Assembly: GCA_021234155.1 (NCBI GenBank)
Contig: JAJEKV010000015.1
Coordinates: forward strand, 5,901,194 to 5,965,193
Direction of reading: 5' to 3'
Origin: Isoetes taiwanensis
Taxonomy: Eukaryota; Streptophyta; Lycopodiopsida; Isoetales; Isoetaceae
DNA: 64,000 nucleotides
Position 1 is the stretch's first letter, and each line of letters begins with the position of its first letter. Shown in pieces: positions 1 to 11,329 of this stretch. The position numbers and the translations under genes were made by a program. The notes beneath the pieces were generated by a model. It was not told the origin of the DNA, ran no database searches, and worked only from the letters and a program-made list of their open reading frames with translations.

Positions 1-100
1 TTGCCTCTGCCCCTTCCATAATTGCCTCTTCCACCTCACGTTCATCATTTAGCACCAAGTCTTGCTCCAATTCGGTCTTTATCATCTTCTCAACTTCCTC
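1..100 (-). CDS. Coding-like fragment of unknown product, cut by the window edge
   Basis: On the minus strand a frame is open from a TGA at 101-103 to the window start. Its 33 codons are rich in Glu, Asp, Lys and Leu, for example EEVEKMIKTELEQDL, which is the acidic helical composition of real plant protein and unlike random AT-rich DNA. It is too short to name. It may be the 5' end of an exon or part of a transposon gene that continues to the left of the window. No promoter or start context can be judged. Confidence 0.25.
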
Positions 101-103
101 TCA

Positions 104-1129
104 TCTCTTTACAATACCCTGACTAGTGTGATCATCAACTTATGCTTGGCGAATGCCTTTGCAATAGAATCAATTTGAAAACCTTAAATTTTTGATACTC
201 CAACAACCTCCATATTTGCAAACATGTTAACAATTTTTTCGTGGAATTCTTTAATATCATGCTTATCATTGTATCGGGTAAACGCATGTCGAAGTGGATC
301 AAAATCGTGCATTTTTCCGCTACATTTTTATGCCACATTTATAGTGCGCATGCAAGTTTAATATGGACCAAAAGTTACAGAAGATGTGATTATAATGATG
401 GCAGGTTCATGTTGATTAAGCAAATTCAAAATTTCATATGCCCCCTCCTCTTGCTGTCGGATGGAGGAGAAAACACAAGAATCCATTTCCACAAGCATCC
501 ATTTGCATAAGAATCCGAATTCATTGTACAAATGGAATCAAAATTAGACCTCAATGTCGTCACATATACTTACATACAACTTTACAAACATGCTCTTCAC
601 CAGATGAGTTTCAATTTGAGGGGAAAGAGTACCAAAAAAAAACATGTTACAGGTGCAGTATATAATCTGTGAACTCAATCTCTTTTTTAGTTTAATCTTA
701 ATATCATTGTTTTCATGTCTTAGAATAATTTCATTTCAGATTAAAGAACCTCAACCCAAACCAATATCGAGAGGTAGCGATGTTGAATAATTAGACTACT
801 GGAAAGGTGGGGGTTCCTTATCCAAAACATCTAGATGGGAGGACGATTTAATTTTGATATGTTTGGGATATTCACCTTATCCTACGCAAGATACTAAAGC
901 TTATCTTGCTTTTATCACATCCTTTGCCTCCAAAATCTTACCTCTAGCAATTAACATCAATAGTTGAGGTACTAACTTCTATGGAGCTTCAATTACTAGC
1001 TCCTCCAGTTACACTACCTTCCTTCAAAGGACTTGTGTTAGTGCCTGCGGGCTGCAGCAGTTGCATAGTGCGTTTCCTACTAATAGATGATGCCTTGAAA
1101 CATGTTCTTCATCAGGAATAAGCAAGTAT
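104..1129. other. Intergenic stretch without a recognisable gene
   Basis: No long coding-like frame, repeat array or RNA gene was recognised here. The short open frames have low-complexity or random-looking composition. Confidence 0.5.
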
Positions 1130-1557
1130 GAATGAATAAAATGAAATGAAATTTTATTCACTTCCTTTCAAACCCTCAGGTCAAATACACATTTAGATAG
1201 TCTTGCTCTCCATAAATTACCAATGGGTTAACCTTTGTTCTATAGAAGTTTCTCTTAGTTTCCAAGTTTCCCGTTGGCCACATCTTTTGTACTATTTTTT
1301 CTAATATGAAGCTACAAGTACTGATGTTAGTGTTTGGTATATCATGTAATGTAATGCCCCACTGCAGAGCCCATTCAACTAATTGCTTATATTGCCTGTT
1401 GTGATGTCTTGACTCCAATACTGCAAGGTAGAGCAGTCTAGAGGAATCCATATGTTGTACCTGATTAAAATAGACAATCATTTGAAAAAGATCTTCCAGC
1501 TCAAGAGGATACAATCCACATTCTGTCATCATCATCTTACAAAAGGTTTGGGTTTTT
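1130..1557 (-). mobile_element. LINE 3' fragment (post-RT region) with pentanucleotide tail
   Basis: The minus-strand frame 1535-1176 starts with MMMTECGLYPLEL. This matches the position just after the RT domain in the better LINE copies of this window, where the copy at 39806 ends MMLAECGMLPL. The plus-strand sequence at 1131-1156 holds ATGAA units, which read as a (TTCAT)-type tail on the minus strand, as in the other copies. The left end is therefore the 3' end of a minus-strand LINE, and the right end is cut by the LTR retrotransposon starting at 1558. Confidence 0.6.
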
Positions 1558-2133
1558 TGTTAGTCATGTACGTCCTGGTACAGGACTATTCATGCACACC
1601 TCAGACCAGACCAAGAACAAGGCGCCGAATCCAGGTCCAGGTCCGTCATCAAGACCCAGCAGAAGACCACGCAGAAGGTCACGCCCAAGAGTCAGTCAAA
1701 GAAGAGGCAGAAAATAGACAAATGACGCCCCGTCAGCATCCTTGTCAGCGTCAGCGTGATTCCAGGCACTTCAAGAGGCACCGCCAACATTTTTACAAAT
1801 CAGGCCTCCTTCAGGAGTCGGCACCGAGATCTGTCAATCTATATTGGGCCAAAGGCCATTGTACTATATATATGAGTAGAGCTAGCATTCGAGGGCTAGA
1901 TGAGTTTTTGTTCTTGTCTCCCATCATTTTCTCTCTCGATTGCGAGAGTTCATGTATTCTGATTCATATCAAGAAGTTTTCTTCTCACTATTGTGTTTCT
2001 GTTTTGTTCTTGTTTTCTCTTTCCTTTGTTCTTTTGCAAATCCCCGTGACCACGGCTCCGGATTTCTCTGTTTGATCAAGGGTCCTCCACAGAGGGCTCT
2101 TCTTTGGGGAGTTCAGAACCTGGACCCTAAACA
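1558..2133 (+). repeat. 5' LTR
   Basis: It starts TGTTAG and ends CCCTAAACA, and is similar throughout to 9562-10143. A TATA-like stretch (TACTATATATATGAG) near 1861-1875 is a plausible Pol II promoter. The base run after the LTR includes TTTGGCTGCGG, where a TGG-containing primer-binding site would be expected, but the cognate tRNA was not identified. Confidence 0.9.
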
Positions 2134-2181
2134 CTATCATTTGGCTGCGGATTCGATCTTTCTTTCTTCCTTCTTTCCACT

Positions 2182-3225
2182 ATGTCTGCTCGTGCTTTCA
2201 CTCCTGAAGAACTTCTTTGCCAAACGACGGCTCGTTTGGAGCGCCATCAACGTCGCGGGGCTGTTCGGGATATGTATGACATTGAGGGAGGTCGTGTCCG
2301 CTCAAGAGCTCAGTCGGCACCACCTACTCCTCGGGTTCATTTCGCCCGGGGGTCTCCCCATGCATCGACATTGTTCTCAACCTCAGTCGCCCCATCATAC
2401 ACCTGTTCAACCCATGCCTCATTATTTCCAGACTCCTGAAAGCACCCTATCCCCTCAGGTCACACCCCTCTGCCTTCACAACCTTCTTCTCCTCCTGCAG
2501 GGATGGGCTACCCTCAAGTTTCTTTTGGCCCTCCCCATGTTCACGAATTTCAGACTTCCCCATCTTTTCAGAATGCTCTTCCTGTCTACCAACTCACTGA
2601 TCTCAAGCTTAATGAAGAGGGCTCCCATGGTCCTTCCCCACAGGACGTTCCTTTCTCTGGCCCTCCGGGTTTTTCTGTTCCACCACCGCCTTCTTCACAG
2701 CCCACGGCTGTTCCATCCGGCTATGTTCTTGCATATGTTCCACCTGTCTATGCGACAGTTCAGCCTTCCTCTCCTACTCACAATTTGAAGCTGACTCATC
2801 CGACTTTTGGCAACACTAAAGGCAAACCTCTGGATCAAAGTGCTCAAGCTCACATGGAGGAATTTGAGGCCTTGGCCATTCTCAATGGTCACGCTCAACC
2901 ATAACTCAAGTTTCATATCTTTTCTACCACGCTGCGAGGCGCCCCCCATAAATGGCTCATGGCCAACAAAATTGGCAAGAAATGAAAACGACATTCCTCT
3001 CTCATTATGGCACCACGGATGATGATCAACTCCTGCTCAAGCAACTCAATGATCTTCAGCAGCAACCCACGGAGTCTGCGCGTGACTTTGCAGACCGCCT
3101 TCACATCCTTATTAGCAAGCTTCAGGATTATCCCACGCAGAGCCAGATTCTTGTATGGTTTATGCAAGGCCTTCCTCCTGCCATTCGCGGAGGCCTGTGC
3201 ACTTCCAGACAACACTGCAGCCAGT
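2182..3225 (+). pseudogene. gag polyprotein, broken
   Basis: The frame from the ATG at 2182 is interrupted by an in-frame TGA at 2437-2439, continues in the same frame from 2503 to 2904, then shifts frame at least twice. The last part (2952-3220) is a recognisable retrotransposon gag core: WQEMKTTFLSHYG followed by a helical stretch ending in ARDFADRLHILISKL and FMQGLPPAIRGGL. The first part is Pro/Ser-rich and disordered, as is usual for plant gag N-termini. No CCHC zinc knuckle is left, because the downstream sequence was deleted. Confidence 0.75.
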
Positions 3226-4107
3226 ACGGCTAAGGTTCTCTACACGCACATCATCACGCGTTTCGGTTGTCCCACGGAACTTGTCAGTGATCGAGGAGTT
3301 CACTTCGTCAATCATACCATCAAGGAGCTGACGGATTATCTGCATATCCATCACATAAAAAGTACACCTTACTATCCTCAAGGGAATGGTTTGGCTGAAA
3401 GCACAAATAAAACTCTCATCATTATTCTAAAGAAAATCTGTGATGCCTCTCGCACGGATTGGCAAGAAAAATTGCCTACAGTTCTTTGGGCTTACAACAC
3501 AAGTTTCAAAATTGCTACTGGCCACACTCCTTTCAAGTTGGTTTATGGTCAAGAAGCTCTGATGCCCTTTGAATATGTCCTTCCGACTCTTCGTTTCCAA
3601 CTTGCCACAGCACCTAATCCACCTGCAGCTCTTAAAGAACGGGTTTATCAACTTGCACAGTTGGATGAACTTAGGCGAGATGCTTATATTAGTGTTCTTC
3701 ATGGCCAACAGTTGAGAAAATCATTGCATGACAAACATCTTAAGGCCAAAACTTTTAAAGAAGATGATTTGGTTCTGCTCTATGACTCTCGTTACAAAAA
3801 TTTTTCGGGCAAGTTAAAATTTCGCTGGTTGGGTCCGTATCAAATTCTCCAAGTGGTGCAACCCAGTGTTTTCAAATTGGCAGAATTAGATGGCACTCCA
3901 TTACCTACACTGGTTAATGGTTTTCACCTAAAACAATTTCATACAGATGATACCACAGTTCATTCCACAGATCAACAACAAACTTCCGACTCAGAACAAG
4001 GTGACGAGAAGCATATTTATATTATATTAGTCGCGAAAAACAAAAGGTGGGCATTGCTCATACACATCCGCTACGGGCTGAGCCCTATTTACAAAATCAT
4101 AAGTTAA
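3226..4107 (+). pseudogene. Ty3/gypsy integrase, C-terminal half
   Basis: The frame ending at the TAA at 4105-4107 carries the second half of the integrase catalytic core. It has the D of VSDRGVHF and the E of NGLAESTNKT, with the usual TPYYPQGNG just before the E. The first catalytic D and the zinc-binding N-terminus are absent because of the gag-integrase deletion. It then continues into WAYNTSFKIATGHTPFKLVYG and a C-terminal module with FRWLGPYQIL. No chromodomain follows. The open frame that crosses the junction reads gag in the wrong frame, so there is no functional fusion. Confidence 0.88.
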
Positions 4108-4906
4108 AAAGTGCCCCTACTCTGGGTTTGGAGCAGAGGTTATGCGGAGCACATGGTAGAGGCAGCGAACATGGTCCCAGCGGAGATGGATCACCACCTC
4201 GATATCATTAGTCAGGGGGTCGGGATGTTCAGCCATCCCGCTACACCACCCATCCATCGGTATGCCGCGGTTCTTACATTTCTAGAGATCCAATGCATTC
4301 ATACGGGCAGTCACCCACTCCTGGCAACTGCGCGGCATTGTGCACTCGTTAACGTTAATGTTCTCCATCGCTGCAAACTGATGCCTCAGCTTCGGCCACT
4401 GCTCGCTTTATATAGCCCAACCGCTTGAAGCTCTGCCGACGTGGACCAATCACATCCTTGCTAACGTGGTTGCAATGCAAGGCCATTTCTAATTACGAAA
4501 TCTTTTCTCCCGCCGCATATCTAGCTATGGTACCTTCTGACACTTCTTTTTTATGATATCCCACTTCGAGTTGCCTGCATTAATTGCTATTCCTTCCTTT
4601 TACGCCCGTCTGTCATTATTATTTGTACCTTCGTCAAGCTGTCAAATCCTACCATTCATTCACGTTCCATCTCCACTGTTCATCTGTTCTTCCTTTACTG
4701 CTCGGGGACTTAGCCAAATGTTTGCCTCTCAATCGACTTCCTTCGATCTGTTGCCACCTGGCACCATCCACGGTTCCCTTTCACCTCTCATCACACCCCT
4801 TTGCCACAGTTGTGTGCCCTTTTCGCCTCACTCCATTTCGTCTTCTGCTATCCGCTCTCTGGCTTCTTTCACTCCGCTCTCCGGTTTCTTTACTTTGATT
4901 CTCGCC
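4108..4906 (+). other. Spacer between integrase and the extra ORF of the retrotransposon
   Basis: A Pro/Cys/Ser-rich, C/T-rich stretch. It is open in places but shows no recognisable domain. It may hold the splice acceptor or leader for the downstream ORF; nothing more can be supported. Confidence 0.4.
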
Positions 4907-5383
4907 ATGGCGGCTTCACCCAAGTTCCCAACTCTTCAAGTTACCGCTCCCAGGGATCCGGCTCTCTTTGAGTCTGTTATTTTCTCCACTCCTACCTTTT
5001 GTGATGCCCTGGGAGGTCCAAGTCGTGAAGTTGTCGAACGCAACGGGCTGTATGAATTCTCCAGGCAGGATCTCCCTACCCCAAATCCGCACCAACTCAG
5101 GCAATTTGTTGCTTACATGGTCAACACCACGGCTGGTTACGCCACAAGAGTCGATCAGACAGATATTCTCCTCACTCCGGTTCTTCTTTCTCAGGTATTC
5201 CAGTTATCTATTCGCAAGCCTTCTTTAGGGCTGCTTTACAGGAACAGGATGTCACTAAGTATGGCCAACTTTCTTATCAGGCCAACACTCATAGACTCAC
5301 GAACATTGCCAAACCACATGATACCTTTGTCAAATTTCTGTGGCGCAAGTTCTATGGGTATTCCATCAAGAACACCCACATCA

Positions 5384-6166
5384 GGGGTCGATGAGTCATG
5401 TTTTGTTCGTTCTTGTTACCGAACATTGGTTATTCATGATACTTTACCTCCTTCTGACAAGTGGGCACTGAAGCTTCAGGGTTCTTGTTGGCGCTCCGTT
5501 TGGACATGGACTTGGAACTCTCCCCCCTCCCCCACCGAAGGTTAGGGTTCTCTTGTGGCAAGTGGTGCACCGCTGCATTAGGGCAAATGTTCTGGTGCAT
5601 AGATTTAAGCCAGCTGTGAGTTTTCTTTTCCCCTGCTGTGGCTCTCATCGGGAGTCCATTGAATATTGTCTAGTCTTGTGCCCACATTTGCAAGCTGCAT
5701 GGGATTGGGTCAGAGCATTGTTCCAGATCAGGATGTGTAGCCAAAAGATACTTCTTCATATGTTTCCAGCTTCATGGTCCTCTCCTAAGAAGCAGGCTTT
5801 CCATTTGTGTAAGGCGTGGTTGGTTTGGTTGATTTGGAAACGGCGTCGTTTATGGATTTTCAAAGGATTGACAACTGCAGCCTCTCTAGTTCCATGACTC
5901 GGACATAAGCTATTCGAGTTTTCTTGTGTTCTTGGCCTAGAGGAGACAAAGTTTTGCATCCGGTGAGATATTTTGCACATTGTAAATCACGAATGGGGAG
6001 TTTGATGCAGTGATTACTAGAGGATTGGAAGTTTACGCTCTAGTTTTTAGTATGGAGTGCTGAGGTGTCTTTGTCCCTTGGGGGCATTCTTTTTCCTCAC
6101 TACTCCTCTTGTATCATTGCCATTCTTTTAATATAAGTGTCTCAGTTCTTCAAAAAAAAAAAAAAA
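5384..6166 (+). mobile_element. 5'-truncated LINE insertion (zf-RVT end, poly(A))
   Basis: It is bounded by a 16 bp target-site duplication, AAGAACACCCACATCA, at 5368-5383 and 6167-6182, and ends in a poly(A) run. The only coding left (5553-5880) is the zinc-binding end of a LINE ORF2: a VLLWQVVHRC-type start, a Cys-Cys pair followed by the His and Cys of SHRESIEYCLVLC, then a LVWLIWKRRRL end. It is inserted in the retrotransposon's extra ORF. Its poly(A) tail sets it apart from the pentanucleotide-tailed LINE family elsewhere in the window. Confidence 0.88.
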
Positions 6167-7208
6167 AAGAACACCCACATCAATAAGCAGTTTTTCCACG
6201 TTGCTATCTTGGCCATCCACTCTACCCATTCTATTGATTGGCCTCAAATTTTGTTCCTCTGCCTCCTTCATGAAATTGATCGCATCCGAGCAACCCCCTC
6301 TTCGGGCCTTGAATCTGCCATGGGTGCTCACGTGCAGGACATCATCCGTCATTGTCTCCCTGCCCCCAGTCAGAAGATACTTCTTCATATGTTTCCAGCT
6401 TCATGGTCCTCTCCTAAGAAGCAGGCTTTCCATTTGTGTAAGACGTGGTTGGTTTGGTTGATTTGTAAACGACGTCTTTTATGGATTTTTCAAGGGATTC
6501 AGCAACCTGCAGCCTCTCTAGTTCCACGACTCAGACATAAGCTATTCCAGAGCTTTCTTGTGTTTACTGGCCCAAGGGGGCGTCACCTTGTGGAACCTGT
6601 CAAAACCACGTGCATCAATGGGAGGGGGCGATTTTTTACCCTTTTCCGTATGTATACTAGGGGTCATAGGGGTTTTGGGATGTTCTTCTAGTTGTAAAAC
6701 CATATGGAAAGGGGTCAAATTTGCCTATCAGAAACACGTATACTAGGGGTTTTTCGGCTACCCTATGCACGCAGGTGGCATATCCCTTATAAAGAAGGTG
6801 GATCCCCCGGGTACTGGCCTAGAGGAGACAAAGTTTTGCATCTGGCGAGATATTTTGCACATTGTAAATGCGAATGGGGAGTTTGTACAATGATTACTAG
6901 AGGCGATTGGAAGTTTACGCTCTAGTTTTTTAGTATGGAGTGCTGAGGTTGTATCATTGCCATTCTTTTAATATAAGTGTCTCAGTTCTTCAAAAAAAAA
7001 AAAAAGAACACCCACATCAATAAGCAGTTTTTCCACGTTGCTATCTTGGCCATCCACTCTACCCATTCTATTGATTGGCCTCAAATTTTGTTCCTCTGCC
7101 TCCTTCATGAAATTGAACGCATCCGAGCAACCCCCTCGTCGGGCCTTGAATCTGCCATGGGTGCTCACGCGTAGGACATCATCCGTCATTGTCTCCCTGC
7201 CCCCAGTC
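5745..7208. repeat. Tandem duplication of LINE 3' end plus flanking retrotransposon sequence
   Basis: Unit 1 (5745-6373) and unit 2 (6374-7208) each start at AAGATACTTCTTCATATG, run through the LINE 3' UTR and poly(A), and end about 200 bp into the host ORF. Unit 2 differs by a 239 bp insertion (6573-6811) and a small deletion of about 45-50 bp before its poly(A). The duplication therefore came after the LINE insertion and before the MITE. Confidence 0.85.
6573..6811. mobile_element. 239 bp hAT-like MITE
   Basis: It is flanked by an 8 bp direct repeat TACTGGCC (6565-6572 and 6812-6819); unit 1 of the tandem duplication carries the empty site. The ends form imperfect inverted repeats: the left end CAAGGGGGCGTCACCTT pairs with the right end, read on the other strand, as CCCGGGGGATCCACCTT (12 of 17 matching). 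An 8 bp duplication and a C-rich/GGGG terminus fit hAT non-autonomous elements. No coding capacity. Confidence 0.72.
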
Positions 7209-9550
7209 ACACACCAAAACACGACCTCTCAAGCTTCCACCAAACAACCCTCCAATATCATTCCTCCTGTCCAAGAACTTCATGATAAGACTTCACAACC
7301 TCGTCCTTCTCCTTCCCCTCATCGTGCTCAACGCCAAGAACCTGTCATACCAGTCTCCTCTTCATCTACCGAAACTGTGCATTCTCGCTCTCAAAATGTT
7401 TCCCAGGAATCCCAATCTCAAAGACAAATGTGCCCTTTACACCCACCCTCCAGACAGGCCCTATACCAATATCAACAAGATGTCCAAGCCTCTATGCTCA
7501 AGCTTCAAGAATCTCAGGAAACCTTCATGAATGGCATTCAAAGTTACATGGAGACCACGGAGGCACTTCACAGGGATTTCCAGGCAGCCACCGTCAAAGT
7601 TCAATCTCTAGAAGATAGTCTTCAACAAAAGCACGAGGCTCTTTTACAGGACCGTGAATCGCTCAAGGCAGAACAAGAAAGGACTAACCTGCTCGCTGAT
7701 CAACAAGCTCAATTACAGTCAACTATTCAAGAATTGTTGGCTACCATCAAGGACAAGGATAAACTCCTTGCTGACCTGCAAACTATGTACACGGAGCTCT
7801 CTCAGAATTACAATAAACAACGTCAAGAGCTCGATGAGCGCAATGAGCGCATCATTTCTCTCGAAGGCCAACTTTTCACGCTACAACGTTAGGTCACGCC
7901 TCTCCAGGCTCAACTCACAGAAGCTTAGAAGTAGAAGATAATTGATGATACAGAAATTGCCACTCTTCGGCTTCAAAACTCCACTCATGCGCCCTCATCT
8001 TCACAGGCCACGCTTTCTCACAGAAGATTCCGTGATCAATCCCGTCTCCTAGCTGACAAAGATAACAAGATCCAAGATTTGGAGCATCAAGTCCAGCAAG
8101 CTGTTCAATCTGCGGAAGAAGCTCAAAGTCAACATGAGACGTATATTAATCTTGCTCTCCTCATTCCACGGGATTTTTCCACACCTTCAAGCTATCTGGA
8201 TTATGTCGTTGCCAGACGCCATCTATTTCTTCTGAAGTGGTATTCGGCACAAGGCAAGCTTAATGAGCCCCTTGGCAGCCAGGATTTTCTCCAAATCTGG
8301 CCTGACCTCTCCATTGAAGACAAAGGCTTACTCTGTGCTCTGTTAGTCTATGATCTTCTCCACTGTGCAGATCCAGATTTTGTCATCTTCCGTGTTGTTC
8401 AGCCTATGGCTTATGTTCTTCATGATTTTTATCTGGCTGATATACAGCATAAGTTCTTAGATGGGCCCCATCGAATTTTTCAAGGCAGCCCTGACGCTCA
8501 CTGGCTGTTATTACAAAACAATCAGTATTTACAGGATCCTGCTCAAGCAAACACTTTCAGCACTGAGTACATGCCTGAGCTTGCTCATCATCTCCCTCTG
8601 TGGCAAGCCGAGACGCTCGAACAGGTGCGGAAGAATTTATCTGACGCTAAGGATCTTCCGTTTGCCCAAATCTACTTACAGCACTTGGGTGGCTATAACA
8701 CGCTTCGAGCCTTTCTGGACAGTCAGACCATACCCACGGGTTGGGTTTCTCCACCTGTCTACACTATGCTGTCCGACTCTGATTGGGACCAGTGGTGCAG
8801 CGCTCTTGATGCAGATCTTGTTCGCGAACTCAGAGAACAGGCTCAGAAGCCCACGCAAGCAGACACTACTCATTATCCGTATGCTTCCTTGGGTGCCCCT
8901 CCACGCCCCAGATATCTCACCTCTGACTGGCGTCTTCCCTTCTGGACAAAGGTCATGGAAGGTCACGCTGACTGGACTCCTGCTCAGATATCCACAGATC
9001 TTCGATGGGATCCACGTTTTGTTCGCCGCTCTAATTGGGAGGACGGTGCTACCTTGGAGCATACTGGCAATTAGATCTTCATCCCAAATGAACGAGGTTG
9101 GCATACGCCTACTCACGCTGTCGGGGGACTCGATCTATTTTTGGAGCGTGCTGCCACCTCCCCGGATCCTTCTGTTCACAGACAAGCAGGTTTTTGTGCT
9201 GCTTTAAAGTGCCTACTGTTAAGTTCTCTTGCCAAAAATTGCCCTATCTATTACTGCAACCCCAATGCCAGCGTCAGTGCATTTGGCCTTCAAACCTACC
9301 TTCTCATGGAATGCCAGTTTGTCCTTGCTGAGTCCATCGTGCCCTCGAAGAAATAGTCCACTCTGGGTTTCTTATTGATGCCCATCAAGCCATTGGTCTT
9401 AACACTCCTGAAGCTCTCAGGGCACACCACGAACTCATTACCAACTACCACTCGGGCGACCGTCCTCATACAGGCCAAGATGACTTCGAAGTTGCTGGGT
9501 TTCCACCGCCTGAGACTCTTCCCCCTTTTCTTATCCCTAAGTGTCGTTTG

Positions 9551-9561
9551 GTGGGGGGAAG
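9551..9561 (+). promoter_or_regulatory. Polypurine tract
   Basis: GTGGGGGGAAG lies immediately before the TGTTAG of the 3' LTR, the expected place for plus-strand DNA priming in an LTR retrotransposon. Confidence 0.8.
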
Positions 9562-10143
9562 TGTTAGTCCTGTACGTCCTGGTACAGGACTATTCATGCA
9601 CACCTCGGACCAGACCAAGAACAAGGCACCGAATCCAGGTCCAGGTCAGTCATCAAGACCCCAGCAGAAGACCACGCAGAAGGTCACGCCCAAGAGTCAG
9701 TCAAAGAAGAGGCAGAAAACAGACAAATGACGCCCCATCAGCATCACCGTCAGCGTCAACGTAATTCCAGGCACTTCAAGAGGCACCGCCAGCATTCCTG
9801 CAAATCAGGCCTCCTTCAGGAGTCGGCACCGAGATCTGTCAGAGTATCTATATTGGGCCAAAAACCATTGTACTATATATATGAGTAGAGCTAGCATTCG
9901 AGGGCTAGATGAGTTTTTGTTCTTGTCTCCCATCATTTTCTCTCTCGATTGCGAGAGTTCATGTATTCTGATTCATATCAAGAAGTTTTCTTCTCACTAT
10001 TGTGTTTCTGTTTTGTTCTTGTTTTCTCTTTCCTTTGTTCTTTTGCAAATCCCGCGTGACACAGCTCCCGGATTCTCCTGTTTGATCCAAGGGTCCTCAC
10101 AGAGGGTTGTCTTGCAGGAGTTCCCCAACCCAGACCCTAAACA
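9562..10143 (+). repeat. 3' LTR
   Basis: Similar to 1558-2133 over the whole length, including the TATATATATGAG promoter-like stretch near 9877-9890 and the C-rich end. The differences are scattered substitutions and one- to few-base indels, so the insertion is not very recent. Confidence 0.9.
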
Positions 10144-10149
10144 TGTTTA

Positions 10150-10330
10150 CCAACCCTTTTTTTAACACTAATATTTTAATGATAGTCGTTGAAAAACTCA
10201 ATGCCAAGTATTTATATTGTTTCACCCGTTCTGGAGTTTCACTATCTAACTTTAAAGCCAACTTCACATACAATCTCGAGGGAAAGCTTTCAGATTCAAG
10301 GAATCTGTATACTATTTTCCCATACATAGT
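10150..10330 (-). pseudogene. LINE reverse-transcriptase fragment, right flank of the LTR element
   Basis: Minus-strand translation contains VKQYKYLALSF, close to the SYKYLGIVVD region after the RT palm in the LINE at 39806-40687. The same orientation as the fragment at 1130-1557 suggests that the LTR element split one LINE. About 120 residues expected between the two pieces are missing. Confidence 0.35.
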
Positions 10331-11329
10331 CTTGCATTATATAAACAGGGAATGTAAATGAGCCAAACATTTCTCACATAGGTACTTTATTAACACGCAC
10401 TATAGTGATAAAAGATCTAAATCAACATCATACCATTGTTCACCTTTGGAATCGTTGACATGAAGGAATTGCAGATCATCCTCCGTGTCTTAGAGGTAAA
10501 CTGTTATCTCTACGTTGCTTCCCATTCTCAAGCTTTTCTCTGTCTGAACTGAATATTAAAGAGCAAACATCTGAAATCCATCCTATAATTGGGTTTTGTA
10601 GTGGTGCACACTTGTGTTGGAGCTTAAGAAACTAAGAAATTTTGGATCTACCTACAAGAGATAAGATATCTACATGCAACTCGTACACTTTAAATATTTC
10701 TATCTCAGACAAAACCTGATAATTTATTGCTATCACTACTTTCAGTATTTGTCTGGTGCATGGCCTCGTTTGAAAGCTCGTCCATAGGAATTGTCGGGAT
10801 AGGACGAAACCAACAAAAGGACGAAATCAAGCACGATTATATGATAAAATCAAGCACGACTATACTTGAATGGGATTATATGGGCATCCATTTTTATGTT
10901 CCATTCATGGATTTTCAAGGAAATACCCTAAAATTTCCCGTTGGAGATTTGCATGCGCAGAAGAAGGCCCACAAATACAATTACAAATCAACATTGAAAA
11001 ACATGGGTGCAAACCATTAATAGATGAAGAAAAAAAAAAATAGTGCCGAGAAAGGGTGCACTCTAGAAATACTATTTAGTACACACACATGAATACATCA
11101 ACCAGATCATAATATAAGCACTAAAAAAGAAATACAAAACTAAAAAGGAAACCCTCTGTAATTATGCTAGATATTTCTATGAACTTAAAGGTATATAGAG
11201 TTTCATATTCCTCCAATATCTTATGACACAAGTTAACAAACTATTATATTGTATTTATGTGTTCATAATACAATTGCAAATATTATTAAATTGATGAATA
11301 CTTGAATCGTCTTGTGAAACAGATGCACC
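10331..11329. other. Stretch without recognisable gene
   Basis: AT-rich, with short frames only and no motif recognised. Possibly decayed LINE sequence continuing from the left. Confidence 0.4.

Larger units (their letters stand above)
4907..9550 (+). pseudogene. Extra 3' ORF of the LTR element (globular + coiled coil + globular), interrupted
   Basis: This begins at an ATG in good context (GCCATGG) and reads to 5383, where a LINE interrupts it. Its continuation is found twice (6183-6373 and 7020-7208) because of a tandem duplication. From about 7200 a Pro/Ser/Gln-rich linker leads into a long heptad-like coiled coil (about 7500-8130, rich in Gln, Leu and Glu). A globular C-terminal region follows from 8131 to about 9548, next to the polypurine tract. 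In-frame stops occur at 7172, 7890 and 9072 and close to 7926-7934, so it is dead as it stands. I do not recognise the family. Its place between integrase and the 3' LTR is that of the env-like or additional ORFs of Athila/Tat-type elements. A structural or coat-like role is only a guess. Confidence 0.6.
1558..10143 (+). mobile_element. Ty3/gypsy LTR retrotransposon, internally deleted, with long extra ORF
   Basis: Two direct LTRs (1558-2133 and 9562-10143) begin TGTTAG and end ACA, and are similar over their whole length with a scatter of substitutions and small indels. Between them come gag remnants, the C-terminal half of an integrase and a long extra open frame. A purine tract (GTGGGGGGAAG) directly precedes the 3' LTR. 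Protease, reverse transcriptase, RNase H and the N-terminal integrase are missing between about 3215 and 3230, so the copy cannot be autonomous. Both flanks are minus-strand LINE sequence, so it landed in a LINE. The flanking 5-mers (TTTTT and TGTTT) match poorly, so a clean target duplication is not established. Integrase followed by extra coding sequence and lacking a chromodomain fits the non-chromovirus (Tat/Athila-like) side of Ty3/gypsy; this is inference. Confidence 0.88.

Noticed and set aside
8461-9207. 248-residue open frame overlapping the retrotransposon extra ORF
   Set aside because: It is the wrong-frame shadow of the better coding frame at 8079-9074.
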